This document shows, in pieces, positions 32,145-41,774 of a stretch of DNA of 64,000 nucleotides; position 1 is the stretch's first letter; each line of letters opens with the position of its first letter. The position numbers and the translations under genes were made by a program. Under the pieces are notes generated by a model, which saw only the letters and a program-made list of their open reading frames with translations, made no database searches and was not told the DNA's origin. The DNA comes from Melioribacteraceae bacterium. GTDB lineage: Bacteria; Bacteroidota; Ignavibacteria; Ignavibacteriales; Melioribacteraceae. The DNA is taken from the NCBI GenBank assembly GCA_026417375.1, contig JAOADJ010000032.1, positions 1-64,000 of the forward strand, given 5' to 3'.

Positions 32145-32170
32145 TTTCTTATACCAATCAAAATTATAAA

Positions 32171-32596
32171 TTAATCTTCAACTGTAAAGCCCATACTTCT
32201 AGCTGTACCAGCTATCATACTTGCTGCATGTTCTAAATCATGAGCATTAAGATCGGGCATTTTAAGCTTTGCAATTTCTTCAACTTGAGCTTTTGTAACT
32301 TTTGCAACTTTTGTTTTATTTGGTTCGGCTGAACCTTTTTCAACTTTTGCAGCTTTTTTAAGAAGTATTGCTGCAGGTGGAGTTTTAGTTATAAAAGTAA
32401 AAGATTTATCAGAATAAACAGTAATAACAACAGGAATAATTAAACCTTGTTGACTAGAAGTTCTAGCATTAAACTGTTTACAAAATTCCATTATATTAAC
32501 ACCTTTTTGACCCAACGCAGGACCTACTGGTGGAGAAGGATTTGCAGCACCTGCTGGAATTTGGAGTTTAATATAACTATCAATTTTCTTTGCCAT
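32171..32596 (-). CDS. rplK: 50S ribosomal protein L11
   Basis: 141 residues. Proline-rich N-terminal motif [20 protein letters not shown] and the rRNA-binding C-terminal domain ending [13 protein letters not shown]. uL11 lies in the GTPase-associated centre and is the target site of thiopeptide drugs. Confidence 0.98.
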   Translation of the reverse strand: MAKKIDSYIKLQIPAGAANPSPPVGPALGQKGVNIMEFCKQFNARTSSQQGLIIPVVITVYSDKSFTFITKTPPAAILLKKAAKVEKGSAEPNKTKVAKVTKAQVEEIAKLKMPDLNAHDLEHAASMIAGTARSMGFTVED

Positions 32597-32614
32597 TTTT
32601 TAACCTACTATAAA

Positions 32615-33160
32615 TTATTTCTCTAATTCTGCTTGAATAAAATCGATTTCAACCGGAGTTTTTCTTCCAAAAATTGAAACCATAACTTTAATTTTCATTT
32701 TTTCTTCATTTACTTCTTCAACAATACCAGAAAAATTATTGAATGGACCATCAATAATTTTAACAAAATCACCATTTCTAAATATTGTATCTGTTCTTTC
32801 AGTTTCTTCTCCCTGAGATATTCTACCGACAATTCTTTTTACTTCATCGGCTTGCAGAGGTGCTGGATGATTTTGCCCACCCAAGAAACCCATAACAGAT
32901 GGTGTATTTGAAATAAAATCTTTTACTTTATTGTCTAAATCAGCATGAATTAAAATATAACCAGGAAAGAAATTTTTCTTTTTGGTTTTTTTCTTACCAT
33001 CTTTTACTTCAAATACTTTTTCAGTTGGAACTAAAACATCATAAATTCTTGCACGTAAATCTTCATTATCTTTTAATTCTGCATCAATAAGAGCCTTAAC
33101 TTTATTTTCGTGTCCAGAAAAAGTACGAACAACATACCATTTAGCGTTTAAATTATCCAA
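32615..33160 (-). CDS. nusG: Transcription termination/antitermination factor NusG
   Basis: 181 residues. NGN domain starts KWYVVRTFSGHENKVKALID and includes FFPGYILIHADL; the C-terminal KOW domain has NGDFVKIIDGPFNNFSGIVE. It links RNA polymerase to ribosome or Rho. The start follows secE's stop by two bases. Confidence 0.98.
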   Translation of the reverse strand: MDNLNAKWYVVRTFSGHENKVKALIDAELKDNEDLRARIYDVLVPTEKVFEVKDGKKKTKKKNFFPGYILIHADLDNKVKDFISNTPSVMGFLGGQNHPAPLQADEVKRIVGRISQGEETERTDTIFRNGDFVKIIDGPFNNFSGIVEEVNEEKMKIKVMVSIFGRKTPVEIDFIQAELEK

Positions 33161-33162
33161 TT

Positions 33163-33345
33163 CTAAAAAATTCCTTTAAATATCCAGGTAATGCTCATAT
33201 CAATTATATAAGTAAAAACAGCAAGAATGAGACAGACAACAATAACAATTGAAGTTGACTCTTTTAATTCTTCTTTGGTAGGCCAAGTTACTTTTTTCAT
33301 TTCCTTGACCACATCATTTACAAAGTTTATAATTTTTTCTTTCAT
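33163..33345 (-). CDS. secE: Preprotein translocase subunit SecE
   Basis: 60 residues, the single-membrane-span short form. A cytoplasmic helix (FVNDVVKEMKKVTWPTKEEL) leads into one hydrophobic segment, about residues 32-57. Partner of SecY. Lies between tRNA-Trp and nusG as in many bacteria. Confidence 0.97.
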   Translation of the reverse strand: MKEKIINFVNDVVKEMKKVTWPTKEELKESTSIVIVVCLILAVFTYIIDMSITWIFKGIF

Positions 33346-33365
33346 GGTTACATTTAGTTTACTTG

Positions 33366-33438
<73 letters not shown>

Positions 33439-33439
33439 A

Positions 33440-33607
33440 TTATTTTGTTTCTTTAAAAATTACATGTTTACGAACAATTGGATCGTATTTTTTAAATTCA
33501 ACTCTATTAGGGTGATTTCTTTTATTTTTAGTAGTTGTATAACGATACCCAGTTCCGGCAGAGCTTTCTAATGTAATTATTTGTCTTATATTTTTTGATT
33601 TTGCCAT
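33440..33607 (-). CDS. rpmG: 50S ribosomal protein L33, zinc-free form
   Basis: A 55-residue protein, starting [20 protein letters not shown] and ending [11 protein letters not shown]. Core motif [20 protein letters not shown] is typical of bL33, and no cysteine is present. It lies between tRNA-Thr and tRNA-Trp. Confidence 0.95.
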   Translation of the reverse strand: MAKSKNIRQIITLESSAGTGYRYTTTKNKRNHPNRVEFKKYDPIVRKHVIFKETK

Positions 33608-33654
33608 TGCTAAACCTAAATAACTATTTTTTTAGAAATATTAAAAATTTTTTG

Positions 33655-33727
33655 AGCTGATGACCGGGATTGAACCGGTGACCTCTTCCTTACCAAGGAA
33701 GTGCTCTTCCAACTGAGCTACATCAGC
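33655..33727 (-). tRNA. tRNA-Thr, anticodon GGT
   Basis: Acceptor GCTGATG/CATCAGC, D-stem GCTC/GAGC, anticodon stem CTTCC/GGAAG with loop TTGGTAA, and T-stem CCGGT/ACCGG class pairing with loop TTCAATC. CCA not encoded. Third of the tRNAs after the promoter. Confidence 0.96.
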
Positions 33728-33773
33728 AGAAGAATTCGCTGATGTAAAAGTAAAAGAAGATCACCAGCGATTG

Positions 33774-33846
33774 AGCGGGAGACGGGACTCGAACCCGCGA
33801 CCAACAGCTTGGAAGGCTGTGACTCTACCAACTGAGTTACTCCCGC
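33774..33846 (-). tRNA. tRNA-Gly, anticodon TCC
   Basis: Acceptor GCGGGAG/CTCCCGC, D-stem ACTC/GAGT, anticodon stem ACAGC/GCTGT with loop CTTCCAA, T-loop TTCGAGT. CCA not encoded. Second tRNA of the cluster. Confidence 0.96.
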
Positions 33847-33884
33847 AATCAAACCTTCTTTGCAAACAATAAAAAATGAACAAG

Positions 33885-33968
33885 TGGGCGGCGAGGGATT
33901 CGAACCCCCAAAGGCGTCAGCCAACGGATTTACAGTCCGCCCCGGCTCTCCAACTCCGGCGTCCGCCC
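33885..33968 (-). tRNA. tRNA-Tyr, anticodon GTA (long variable arm)
   Basis: Class II tRNA. Acceptor GGGCGG/CCGCCC with an A-G mismatch at the seventh pair, anticodon stem GCGGA/TCCGT with loop CTGTAAA, then a long variable arm before the T-stem with loop TTCGAAT. CCA not encoded. First gene after the promoter at 34005-34035. Confidence 0.95.
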
Positions 33969-34004
33969 AGACACTTTTCACCCAGTAAGTCAAAAAGCGA
34001 GCAA

Positions 34005-34035
34005 CAAATATAGAGGGACTTAATTAAAAAAGCAA
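34005..34035 (-). promoter_or_regulatory. Promoter for the tRNA-rpmG-secE-nusG-rplKAJL block
   Basis: On the minus strand TTGCTT (34035-34030), 17-bp spacer, TATATTTG (34012-34005). The -10 fits TAnnTTTG. The predicted start near 33998 gives a leader of about 30 bases before tRNA-Tyr. No other promoter was recognised before rplK, so this is a candidate head of a very long transcript. Confidence 0.75.
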
Positions 34036-34049
34036 GATTAATTTATTTA

Positions 34050-34072
34050 AAAAATTAATTTTAATAATTTTT
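34050..34072 (-). terminator. A/T-only hairpin after cimA
   Basis: AAAAATTA and TAATTTTT form a perfect 8-bp stem with a seven-base loop, ending in T residues on the minus strand. It lies eight bases past the end of cimA and before the tRNA promoter. With no G-C pairs its strength is doubtful. Confidence 0.35.
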
Positions 34073-34080
34073 GTATGCTT

Positions 34081-35679
34081 TTAATTATTTTTTTGGGGGT
34101 TAACTTTTATCATTTTGTTTAATTTATATAGCTTATAATTCAAACCATCACATAAAGCTTGCCAACTTGCTTCAATAATGTTTGTAGAAACACCAACAGT
34201 TGTCCATGTTTCTAAACCATCACTTGATTCAATTAGAACTCGAACTCTTGCTGCTGTAGCTTCTTTTTCATCTAATACACGGACTTTATAATCAACTAGT
34301 TTAGTATCTGTTAATTCAGGGTAAAACCTTAAAAGTGCTTTTCTTAAAGCGTTATCCAATGCATTTACCGGTCCATCTCCTTCGGCTGCAGTATGTTCAA
34401 TTTCTCCATTTACTTCAATTTTCAGAACAGCTTCAGCTTGTTTATGTTGTTCGTTATCAAAAAAGGTATAAACTTTAGAATCAATAGTTTTAAAGAATGG
34501 AGAAAATTCATTTTTTTCATTCATTAAAATCAATTCAAAAGATGCTTCAGCTCCATCATATTGATAACCTTGAAATTCTAGTTCTTTAATTTTTGAAACT
34601 AATTTTTTACTAAACTCACTTGATTCATCAATTTCTACTCCCAACTCTTTTGCTTTATATTTTATGTTACTTTGCCCAGATAAATCTGAAACTAGAACTC
34701 TTTGTGAATTACCTATTAGTTTTGGATCAAGATGTTCATACATTTTACTATCTTTTAAAACAGCACTAACATGAATACCACCTTTATGTGCAAATGCAGA
34801 TTTTCCAACAAACGGAGCGCGGGAATTTGGATTAAGATTCATCATTTCTGAAACTGAATTAGAGAGTAAAGTTAATGATTGTAAATTAATTTTCTTTTTT
34901 GTTTTATAATTCATTTTTAGGATTAAATTTGGAATAATACTTATGAGATTTGCATTACCACATCTTTCGCCAACTCCGTTTATAGTTCCCTGAACATGCA
35001 CTGCTCCATTTTCAATTGCTATTAAAGAGTTTGCAACTGCAAGATCTCCATCATTATGAGCATGAATTCCTATCGGGGTTTTAATTTCAGTTTTTACTTT
35101 TTCAATTGCAAAACTTATTTCAGAAGGTAATGAACCACCATTAGTATCACAAAGAACAATTGTTTCTGCTCCTGCTAATTCAGCTGCTTTTAACATTTTC
35201 AAAGCAAAATTTTCATCATCTTTAAAGCCGTCAAAAAAATGTTCGGCATCAAAAATAACTTTTTTACCAAATGATTTTAAAAATTTAACAGATTTATAAA
35301 TTAATTCTTCATTTTCTTCATCACTTAAACCTAAACTTTTTTGACTATGAAATCTCCAAGTTTTTCCGAATATAGAGACATAAGGTGTTTCAGCTTTTAA
35401 CAAAGCTAAAAGATTTGGGTCTGAATCAATCTTATTTGGATAACGGGCTGTTGAACCAAATGCACATAATTTTGAGTGGAGAAAATTTTCGTTTTTAACA
35501 GCAGTAAAAAATTCAGCATCTCTTGGATTGCTTCCAGGCCATCCACCTTCGATTATGTCAATTCCAAAATCATCAAGTTTATGGCAGATTTGAATTTTAT
35601 CACGAACGGTTAAACTTATTCCTTCACCCTGAGTGCCATCACGTAATGTTGTATCAAATAGTTCAACAAATTTTTCCAT
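34081..35679 (-). CDS. cimA: (R)-citramalate synthase
   Basis: 532 residues. HMG-CoA-lyase-like TIM barrel with FDTTLRDGTQGEGISLTVRD near residue 8, DIIEGGWPGSNPRDAEFF, and HAHNDGDLAVANSLIAIENG carrying metal ligands. GGWPGSNP separates it from 2-isopropylmalate synthase (AGFPISSP in leuA here). A regulatory domain fills the C-terminus (from ~390). It condenses pyruvate and acetyl-CoA to citramalate, the threonine-independent entry to isoleucine. Last gene of the ilv-leu operon, 12 bases after leuD. Confidence 0.92.
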   Translation of the reverse strand: MEKFVELFDTTLRDGTQGEGISLTVRDKIQICHKLDDFGIDIIEGGWPGSNPRDAEFFTAVKNENFLHSKLCAFGSTARYPNKIDSDPNLLALLKAETPYVSIFGKTWRFHSQKSLGLSDEENEELIYKSVKFLKSFGKKVIFDAEHFFDGFKDDENFALKMLKAAELAGAETIVLCDTNGGSLPSEISFAIEKVKTEIKTPIGIHAHNDGDLAVANSLIAIENGAVHVQGTINGVGERCGNANLISIIPNLILKMNYKTKKKINLQSLTLLSNSVSEMMNLNPNSRAPFVGKSAFAHKGGIHVSAVLKDSKMYEHLDPKLIGNSQRVLVSDLSGQSNIKYKAKELGVEIDESSEFSKKLVSKIKELEFQGYQYDGAEASFELILMNEKNEFSPFFKTIDSKVYTFFDNEQHKQAEAVLKIEVNGEIEHTAAEGDGPVNALDNALRKALLRFYPELTDTKLVDYKVRVLDEKEATAARVRVLIESSDGLETWTTVGVSTNIIEASWQALCDGLNYKLYKLNKMIKVNPQKNN

Positions 35680-35691
35680 TATTACCTCTGA

Positions 35692-36249
35692 TTAAATCAT
35701 TTTATTTTTTCTTGCATAATTGAATAATCCACCACTTTCAACAATTTCAAATACACTTCCAAGTGGTTTTAATTCATAAAATAAATTTTTAGTAATGTTT
35801 TTTAATTGATTATTAATTATATCAATTTCTAATTCATCACCTGTTTCAATTTTGTCGTTTAGTTTGTTAATTGATTCAATTGGTATTAAAAATCCTCCAT
35901 CGACAGAATTTCTATAAAAAATTCTTGCATATGATTCTGCAATTATTGCTTTAACACCTGCAACATTTAAAGAAAGAGGTGCATGTTCTCTTGATGAACC
36001 GCAACCAAAATTAGTTCCTGCAATTATTATTGAAAACTCAGATTCACTATTTTCATCTTCTATGAATGGAATATTCCCATCTGGTAATCCTGCTTTTTCA
36101 ATTGGAACTCCTGATAGAGCAAAATGTCCATACATTTTAAGTTCATTTGGAATACTTGTACTATAAACTAAATGTTCTGCGGGAATAATTTGATCTGTAT
36201 CGATGTTGTTCCCTAAAACGTAAGCTTTTCCTTTTATTATTTTTTCCAT
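35692..36249 (-). CDS. leuD: 3-isopropylmalate/citramalate isomerase small subunit
   Basis: 185 residues from the ATG at 36249, which has AGGA five bases upstream; a second ATG two codons earlier is less well placed. Contains KGKAYVLGNNIDTDQIIPAE and GTNFGCGSSREHAPLSLNVA of the swivelling domain. With LeuC it isomerises isopropylmalate, and probably citramalate. Short (archaeal/LeuD2-like) type, matching the short LeuC. Confidence 0.95.
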   Translation of the reverse strand: MEKIIKGKAYVLGNNIDTDQIIPAEHLVYSTSIPNELKMYGHFALSGVPIEKAGLPDGNIPFIEDENSESEFSIIIAGTNFGCGSSREHAPLSLNVAGVKAIIAESYARIFYRNSVDGGFLIPIESINKLNDKIETGDELEIDIINNQLKNITKNLFYELKPLGSVFEIVESGGLFNYARKNKMI

Positions 36250-36256
36250 AATCATC

Positions 36257-37552
36257 CTATAAAAAATTTCTTGGATCGGTTATAAAACCATTAATTGCAC
36301 TTGCAGCAACAGTAAGTGGAGAAGCTAAATAAACTTTTGATTTTTTACTTCCCATTCGTCCGGGAAAATTTCTATTTGTAGTTGAAATAACAATATCGCC
36401 ATCACTGCTTCTTCCAATTGTATCAGCTGGTCCTCCTAAGCATGCAGCACATGAAGATTCTGCTATTATGCAACCAGCATTTTCAAAAATTTCTTTTAAT
36501 GAAATTCCGTTGAGAGATTCAATTTCCAATTGTTTAGCTACTTGTGTACTAGCAGGAACAACAAACGTAGGAACTTTAACTTTATTACCAAAAAGTAATT
36601 TAGCGGCAAATTCAAAATCAGTTATTTTGCCACCTGTACATGAACCAATGTAACATTTAGTCAACTTAGTGCCTTCTACATTACGAACAATGTCTCTGTT
36701 ATCCGGACTGTGTGGTTTTGCTACAGTAGGTTCAATTTTGGTTACATCATATTTATTAACAGAAAAATATTTTGCATCATCATCTGAATAAAATATATCG
36801 TAATCAAAAATACCTATTGAACTCAAAAAACTTTTTGTAACATCATCTACGGAAATAATACCATTCATTCCACCAGCTTCAATAGCCATGTTAGTTAAAG
36901 TCATTCTTTCATACATATTCATTTGACGAATTGCACTTCCATCAAATTCCATTGCGCGATAAGTTGCACCATCGGTTGTAATATCAGCAAGTATTTGAAG
37001 AATTAAATCTTTAGCAGTTAAATAATTGGGAAGTTCACCATCAAAAATAAATTTCATTGTGTCTGGAACTTTTTCCCAAATTTTACCAGTGCCAAGAATA
37101 AATGCAGCATCAGTGTTTCCAACACCTGTTGAAAACAAACCAAATGCACCGCTTGTACATGTATGTGAATCTGTTCCAATTAAAACTGTTCCTGGTACAT
37201 TAAAGCCTTCTTCTGCAAGAGCTAAATGACAAACACCTTTATATCTTTCTGTGCCAACATCATAATAATTTGGTAACTGATGTTCATCTGCAAATTGTCT
37301 TAGAATATCTACATTTCTATTTGCATGAACATTTTTTGTAAAAATGTAATGGTCAGGAAATATTACAAGTTTATTTTTATCCCAAATTTTTGCTTTGTCA
37401 CCAAATTCATTTTTCCAAATTGAAATTGTTGGTGGACCACAAACATCGTGTGTCATTAAAACATCAACATCTAACCAAACACTTTCTCCTGGTGTTAAAT
37501 TTTTTTTATGTGAATTTTTTTCAAATATTTTTTGCGTTATAGTTTTTCCCAT
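36257..37552 (-). CDS. leuC: 3-isopropylmalate/citramalate isomerase large subunit
   Basis: 431 residues, the short type compared with ~465 in enterobacteria. The aconitase [4Fe-4S] cysteines are in CYIGSCTGGKITDFEFAAKL and SSCAACLGGPAD. VLIGTDSHTCTSGAFGLFST is also conserved. Because no separate citramalate isomerase is present, this pair probably serves both leucine and isoleucine branches. Confidence 0.95.
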   Translation of the reverse strand: MGKTITQKIFEKNSHKKNLTPGESVWLDVDVLMTHDVCGPPTISIWKNEFGDKAKIWDKNKLVIFPDHYIFTKNVHANRNVDILRQFADEHQLPNYYDVGTERYKGVCHLALAEEGFNVPGTVLIGTDSHTCTSGAFGLFSTGVGNTDAAFILGTGKIWEKVPDTMKFIFDGELPNYLTAKDLILQILADITTDGATYRAMEFDGSAIRQMNMYERMTLTNMAIEAGGMNGIISVDDVTKSFLSSIGIFDYDIFYSDDDAKYFSVNKYDVTKIEPTVAKPHSPDNRDIVRNVEGTKLTKCYIGSCTGGKITDFEFAAKLLFGNKVKVPTFVVPASTQVAKQLEIESLNGISLKEIFENAGCIIAESSCAACLGGPADTIGRSSDGDIVISTTNRNFPGRMGSKKSKVYLASPLTVAASAINGFITDPRNFL

Positions 37553-37564
37553 TTTATTCCTTTT

Positions 37565-39139
37565 TTATTTTGATGAGAAATTGTATTCAAAAATTTCTAA
37601 TTTTTTTTGAGTTGCTGTTAAGTAATGATTTAAAGCCTGCAAGAATGCTTTTGCACTGGCTTCTATAATATCTGTTGAGGTTCCTCTACCATTAAATGAC
37701 ATTTCATTTTCTCTAATTCTAACAATAGCTTCACCCATTGCTTGTCTTCCTGAAGTTACTGAGCGAACAGAATATGATTCTACAATTGGTTTAATTCCTA
37801 ATGCTCTTTCAATTGCATTAAAAACTGCATCAACAGGTCCATCACCGGGTGAAGACTCCTGTAATAGTTTTTCACCATAAAATATTTGAACAGTTGCTGT
37901 TGGAATTGTTGAAGTACCAGCATTAACATGCATATACTTTAATTCAAATAGTTCTTTTTCTTTATAAATTTCATCTCCCATTAAAGCTCTTAAATCTTCA
38001 TCAAAAACTTCTTTCTTTTTATCAGCTATTTCTAAAAACATTTCATAAACTTTTTGTAATTCTTTTTCATCGGGGTGATAACCTAATTCGTTCAATCTTG
38101 CTTTTAATCCATGTCTTCCACTGTGTCTTCCTAAAACAATTTTAGTTTTATTAACACCAACTGTTTCCGGAGATATTATTTCATAAGTATCTCTATTTTT
38201 TAACATGCCATCCTGATGAATTCCACTTTCATGAGCAAAAGCATTTTCGCCAACAATTGCTTTATTTGGCTGAACAACTATTCCTGTAAATGCAGATACC
38301 ATTCTACTTGTATTATAAATTTCGGATGTTTCAATATCAGTATAAAAATTAGTTATATCGTTTCTAACTTTTAATGCCATAACAATTTCTTCGAGTGAAG
38401 CATTGCCAGCTCTTTCTCCAATTCCATTAATTGTACATTCAACTTGTCTTGCACCATTTTGAATTGCGGAAATAGAATTTGCAACTGCTAAACCCAAATC
38501 ATTATGGCAATGAACACTTATAATTGCTTTATCAATATTTTTTACTCTTTTTCTTAATTCTAAAATTTTGTTAGCAAATTCTGATGGGAATGTGTATCCG
38601 GTAGTATCAGGAATATTAATTGTAGTTGCCCCGGCTTCTATGGCTGTTTCAATAACTTCAGCAAGATAACCAATATCAGTTCTTCCGGCATCTTCAGCAG
38701 AAAATTCTACATCATTGCAAAAAGTTTTTGCATAAGCTACAGCATCAAATGACATTTTTAGAATGGTTTTTCTTTTTTCCTGAATTGTATTTCCATATTT
38801 AGAATCACCAAATTTTCCAAGTATGTGAAAATCTGAAGTACTTGAGAAAGTATGAATTCTTGGATGTTTAGCATTTCTCAAAGCATCGTATGCTGTTTTA
38901 ATATCAATTTCTTTTGCACGAGCTAATGCTGCAATTATAACTTTCGATTCATCAGCAATTCTTTTTACTGCTTCAAATTGAGCGGGTGATGAAATTGGAA
39001 ATCCAGCTTCAATTACATCAACTTTTAATTTTTCAAGTTGACGTGCAATCTCAAGTTTTTCATAAACATTCAAGGAAGCACCTGGTGATTGTTCACCATC
39101 TCTAAGTGTTGTATCGAAGATTATTATTTTTTCTTTCAT
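37565..39139 (-). CDS. leuA: 2-isopropylmalate synthase
   Basis: 524 residues from the ATG at 39139 (MKEKIIIFDTTLRDGEQSPG), with AAGGAG nine bases upstream. Longer in-frame starts would overlap leuB and lack a ribosome site. Motifs: DVIEAGFPISSPAQFEAVKR, ISVHCHNDLGLAVANSI, and the C-terminal LeuA allosteric domain (~390 onward) with GRGTSTDIIEASAKAFLQAL. First committed step of leucine synthesis; probably leucine feedback-inhibited. Confidence 0.96.
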   Translation of the reverse strand: MKEKIIIFDTTLRDGEQSPGASLNVYEKLEIARQLEKLKVDVIEAGFPISSPAQFEAVKRIADESKVIIAALARAKEIDIKTAYDALRNAKHPRIHTFSSTSDFHILGKFGDSKYGNTIQEKRKTILKMSFDAVAYAKTFCNDVEFSAEDAGRTDIGYLAEVIETAIEAGATTINIPDTTGYTFPSEFANKILELRKRVKNIDKAIISVHCHNDLGLAVANSISAIQNGARQVECTINGIGERAGNASLEEIVMALKVRNDITNFYTDIETSEIYNTSRMVSAFTGIVVQPNKAIVGENAFAHESGIHQDGMLKNRDTYEIISPETVGVNKTKIVLGRHSGRHGLKARLNELGYHPDEKELQKVYEMFLEIADKKKEVFDEDLRALMGDEIYKEKELFELKYMHVNAGTSTIPTATVQIFYGEKLLQESSPGDGPVDAVFNAIERALGIKPIVESYSVRSVTSGRQAMGEAIVRIRENEMSFNGRGTSTDIIEASAKAFLQALNHYLTATQKKLEIFEYNFSSK

Positions 39140-39152
39140 AAATAAATTCTCC

Positions 39153-40247
39153 TTAAAGAGTAAAAACTCCAAGTCCTTGTTCGTGAAAAACTTCTTTAAA
39201 TTTTTTAATTACAATTTCAGTCATTTCAGTTGTTGAAACTAATTTGCAACCATCACTAAAAATATCTTTGGTTCTATAACCTTCTGAAAGAGTTTTGTTT
39301 ATTGCAGTCTCAATTAATTCACTTGCTTTTTTCATTTGGAAAGAATAATTAAACATCATTGCAACTGAAGAAATAGAGGCAAGAGGATTTGCAATATTTT
39401 TTCCTGCAATATCCGGAGCGCTTCCATGAACTGGTTCGTAAAGTGAATATTTAGTTCCCAAACTAGCAGAAGGAAGCATCCCTAAACTTCCTGTAATCAT
39501 ACCAGCAATATCACTTAAAATATCACCGAATAAATTTGAAGTTAAAACAACATCAAATTGTTTTGGATTTCTGACGATTTGCATTGCTGCATTATCAACA
39601 TACATGTGGGTTAATTTAACATCTTCAAAATTTTTATGAACATTAATTACAACATTTCTCCAAAATTGAGATACCTCAAGTACATTTGCTTTATCAACCG
39701 AAACAACTTTTTTATTTCTTTCTAGTGCTAATTGAAATGCAACTTTCGCAATTCTTTTAACTTCTTCTTTTTTATAAATCATTGTGTTAAATCCTTTTTC
39801 ATCATCATAACCACGCGGTTCACCGAAATAAATTCCTCCTGTTAATTCTCTTAATACAATAAAATCAACATCTTCAAGTATTTCTTCTTTTAGTGATGAA
39901 GAGTCAATCAATGGTTTATAAATTTTAGCTGGTCGAATGTTTGCAAACAAACCAAGAGCTTTTCTTAATTTCAAAAGTGCAGCTTCTGGTTTTAAATGAT
40001 GAGGTAAAGTTTCCCATTTAGTTCCACCTACAGCACCAAAAAAAACAGCATCTGAATCATAACAAGCTTGTAATGTTTCATCAGTTAGTGGTGTTCCAAA
40101 TTCATCGTATGAACAACCGCCAATTAATTTTTCAGTTATTAATAATTCTGTATTGAAATGTTCAGCAACAACTTTAGCAACTTTAATAGCTGAATTGCCA
40201 ACTTCAATACCAATTCCATCACCAGGAAGAAAAGCAATTTTGTACAT
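39153..40247 (-). CDS. leuB: 3-isopropylmalate dehydrogenase
   Basis: 364 residues. NAD-binding decarboxylating dehydrogenase: LPGDGIGIEVGNSAIKV at the start, DNAAMQIVRNPKQFDVVLTS and EPVHGSAPDIAGKNIANPLA. In an operon with cimA it probably also oxidises 3-methylmalate to 2-oxobutyrate. Confidence 0.96.
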   Translation of the reverse strand: MYKIAFLPGDGIGIEVGNSAIKVAKVVAEHFNTELLITEKLIGGCSYDEFGTPLTDETLQACYDSDAVFFGAVGGTKWETLPHHLKPEAALLKLRKALGLFANIRPAKIYKPLIDSSSLKEEILEDVDFIVLRELTGGIYFGEPRGYDDEKGFNTMIYKKEEVKRIAKVAFQLALERNKKVVSVDKANVLEVSQFWRNVVINVHKNFEDVKLTHMYVDNAAMQIVRNPKQFDVVLTSNLFGDILSDIAGMITGSLGMLPSASLGTKYSLYEPVHGSAPDIAGKNIANPLASISSVAMMFNYSFQMKKASELIETAINKTLSEGYRTKDIFSDGCKLVSTTEMTEIVIKKFKEVFHEQGLGVFTL

Positions 40248-40254
40248 TTGTCAC

Positions 40255-41244
40255 CTATTTTTTTAACCAACTCATCATACTTCTTAATTTTGAACCAACC
40301 ACTTCAATTGGATGATTTTTATTTTCATCGCGAAGCTTATTAAAATTTGGTGAGCCAGAGTTGTATTCACTCAACCATTCATTAGCAAATTTTCCGGTTT
40401 GCACTTCTTCAAGAATTTTTTTCATTTCTTTTTTAGTTTCTTCAGTAATAATTCTTGAGCCACGCGTCATTCCACCATATTCAGCAGTATCACTTACAGA
40501 AAAATTCATTCTAGATAATCCACCTTCATAATAAAGATCAACAATTAATTTCATCTCATGCATACATTCAAAATATGCTAATTCGGGTGGATAACCAGCT
40601 TCAACTAATGTTTCAAATCCGGCTTTAATTAACTGAGCAGAACCACCACAAAGAACAGCTTGCTCGCCGAACAAATCAGTTTCAGTTTCATCTTTGAAGT
40701 TAGTTTCAATTACACCTGCACGCGTTCCACCAATTCCTTTTGCCCAAGCTAATGCTAAATCTTTTGTATTTCCTGAAGGATCCTGATAAACTGCGATTAA
40801 ACATGGAACTCCACTCCCTTCCTGAAAAGTTCGACGCACTAAATGTCCGGGACTTTTAGGTGCAATCATCATAACATTAACATCACTTGGAGGAATTATT
40901 TGTTTGTAGTGAATATTAAATCCATGTCCAAAAGCTAATGTATCACCAGATTTTAAATTTGGAGCAATTTCTTCATCGTAAACTTTTTTCTGATTCTGAT
41001 CCGGAAGAAGTATCATAATAACATTTGAAGACTTGACTGCTTCTGAAACAGATTTAACAATTAACCCGGCAGCTTTAGCTTTTTCAACTGAAGAAGAATT
41101 TTCTCTTAACCCAACGCAAACATTCATTCCACTTTCCAATAAATTAAGTGCATGAGCATGTCCTTGACTACCAAATCCAAGTACAGCAATTTTTTTATCT
41201 TTTAACAAATCTAAGTTTGCATCATTATCATAATAAACTTTCAT
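40255..41244 (-). CDS. ilvC: Ketol-acid reductoisomerase, class I
   Basis: 329 residues, short class I form. Rossmann motif [20 protein letters not shown] near residue 23, then [20 protein letters not shown], and the knotted C-terminal domain with [23 protein letters not shown](P)H-dependent step common to valine, leucine and isoleucine. The ribosome site AAAAGGA precedes the ATG. Confidence 0.97.
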   Translation of the reverse strand: MKVYYDNDANLDLLKDKKIAVLGFGSQGHAHALNLLESGMNVCVGLRENSSSVEKAKAAGLIVKSVSEAVKSSNVIMILLPDQNQKKVYDEEIAPNLKSGDTLAFGHGFNIHYKQIIPPSDVNVMMIAPKSPGHLVRRTFQEGSGVPCLIAVYQDPSGNTKDLALAWAKGIGGTRAGVIETNFKDETETDLFGEQAVLCGGSAQLIKAGFETLVEAGYPPELAYFECMHEMKLIVDLYYEGGLSRMNFSVSDTAEYGGMTRGSRIITEETKKEMKKILEEVQTGKFANEWLSEYNSGSPNFNKLRDENKNHPIEVVGSKLRSMMSWLKK

Positions 41245-41258
41245 AACTTATTTCCTTT

Positions 41259-41774
41259 TTATGTTGTTAAATTTTTTTCTTTTTTGATTTTAATTTGTTC
41301 ACCACGTTTTAGTGCAACAATTCCACTTCGGGCAATTTCTTTAATTCCAAAATTCGATAACAAGTTAATTGCTGCATCAATTTTATCTGGTGGTCCGGTT
41401 ATTTCTAAAGTCATTGAACGACCTGTAATATCAACTATATTTCCTCTAAAAATATCATTGATGTTTTTTATTTCTTCCATTGTTCCTTTTGGAACATTAA
41501 CTTTGATTAATGCAAGTTCTCTTTCAATGTGAGGTGTACTTGTTAAATCAACAACTTTTATTGTATCAATTAAGCGATTTAATTGCTTTACAATTTGGTC
41601 AATTATTTTATCATCACCCTCAGTTACAATTGTCATTCTCGAAATTTCTTCAATTTCAGTTTCACCTATAGATATACTTCTTATATTAAATCCTTTTCCA
41701 CTAAACATAGTTGCAACACGATCAAAAGCCCCGAAATGATTTTCAACTAAAATTGAAATTGTATGTTTTTTCAT
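41259..41774 (-). CDS. ilvN: Acetolactate synthase small (regulatory) subunit
   Basis: 171 residues. An N-terminal ACT domain (TISILVENHFGAFDRVATMF) is followed by the IlvN C-terminal domain. It gives the catalytic subunit valine feedback control. The ATG overlaps the ilvB stop (ATGA type), so translation is coupled. Confidence 0.95.
   Translation of the reverse strand: MKKHTISILVENHFGAFDRVATMFSGKGFNIRSISIGETEIEEISRMTIVTEGDDKIIDQIVKQLNRLIDTIKVVDLTSTPHIERELALIKVNVPKGTMEEIKNINDIFRGNIVDITGRSMTLEITGPPDKIDAAINLLSNFGIKEIARSGIVALKRGEQIKIKKEKNLTT

Noticed and set aside
33718..33993. Open frame of 91 codons on the minus strand
   Set aside because: It runs through tRNA-Gly and tRNA-Tyr. The tRNA cloverleafs explain the sequence and the peptide is not protein-like.
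39140..39172. Upstream extension of leuA
   Set aside because: It overlaps leuB, while AAGGAG precedes the ATG at 39139, which gives the canonical LeuA start.
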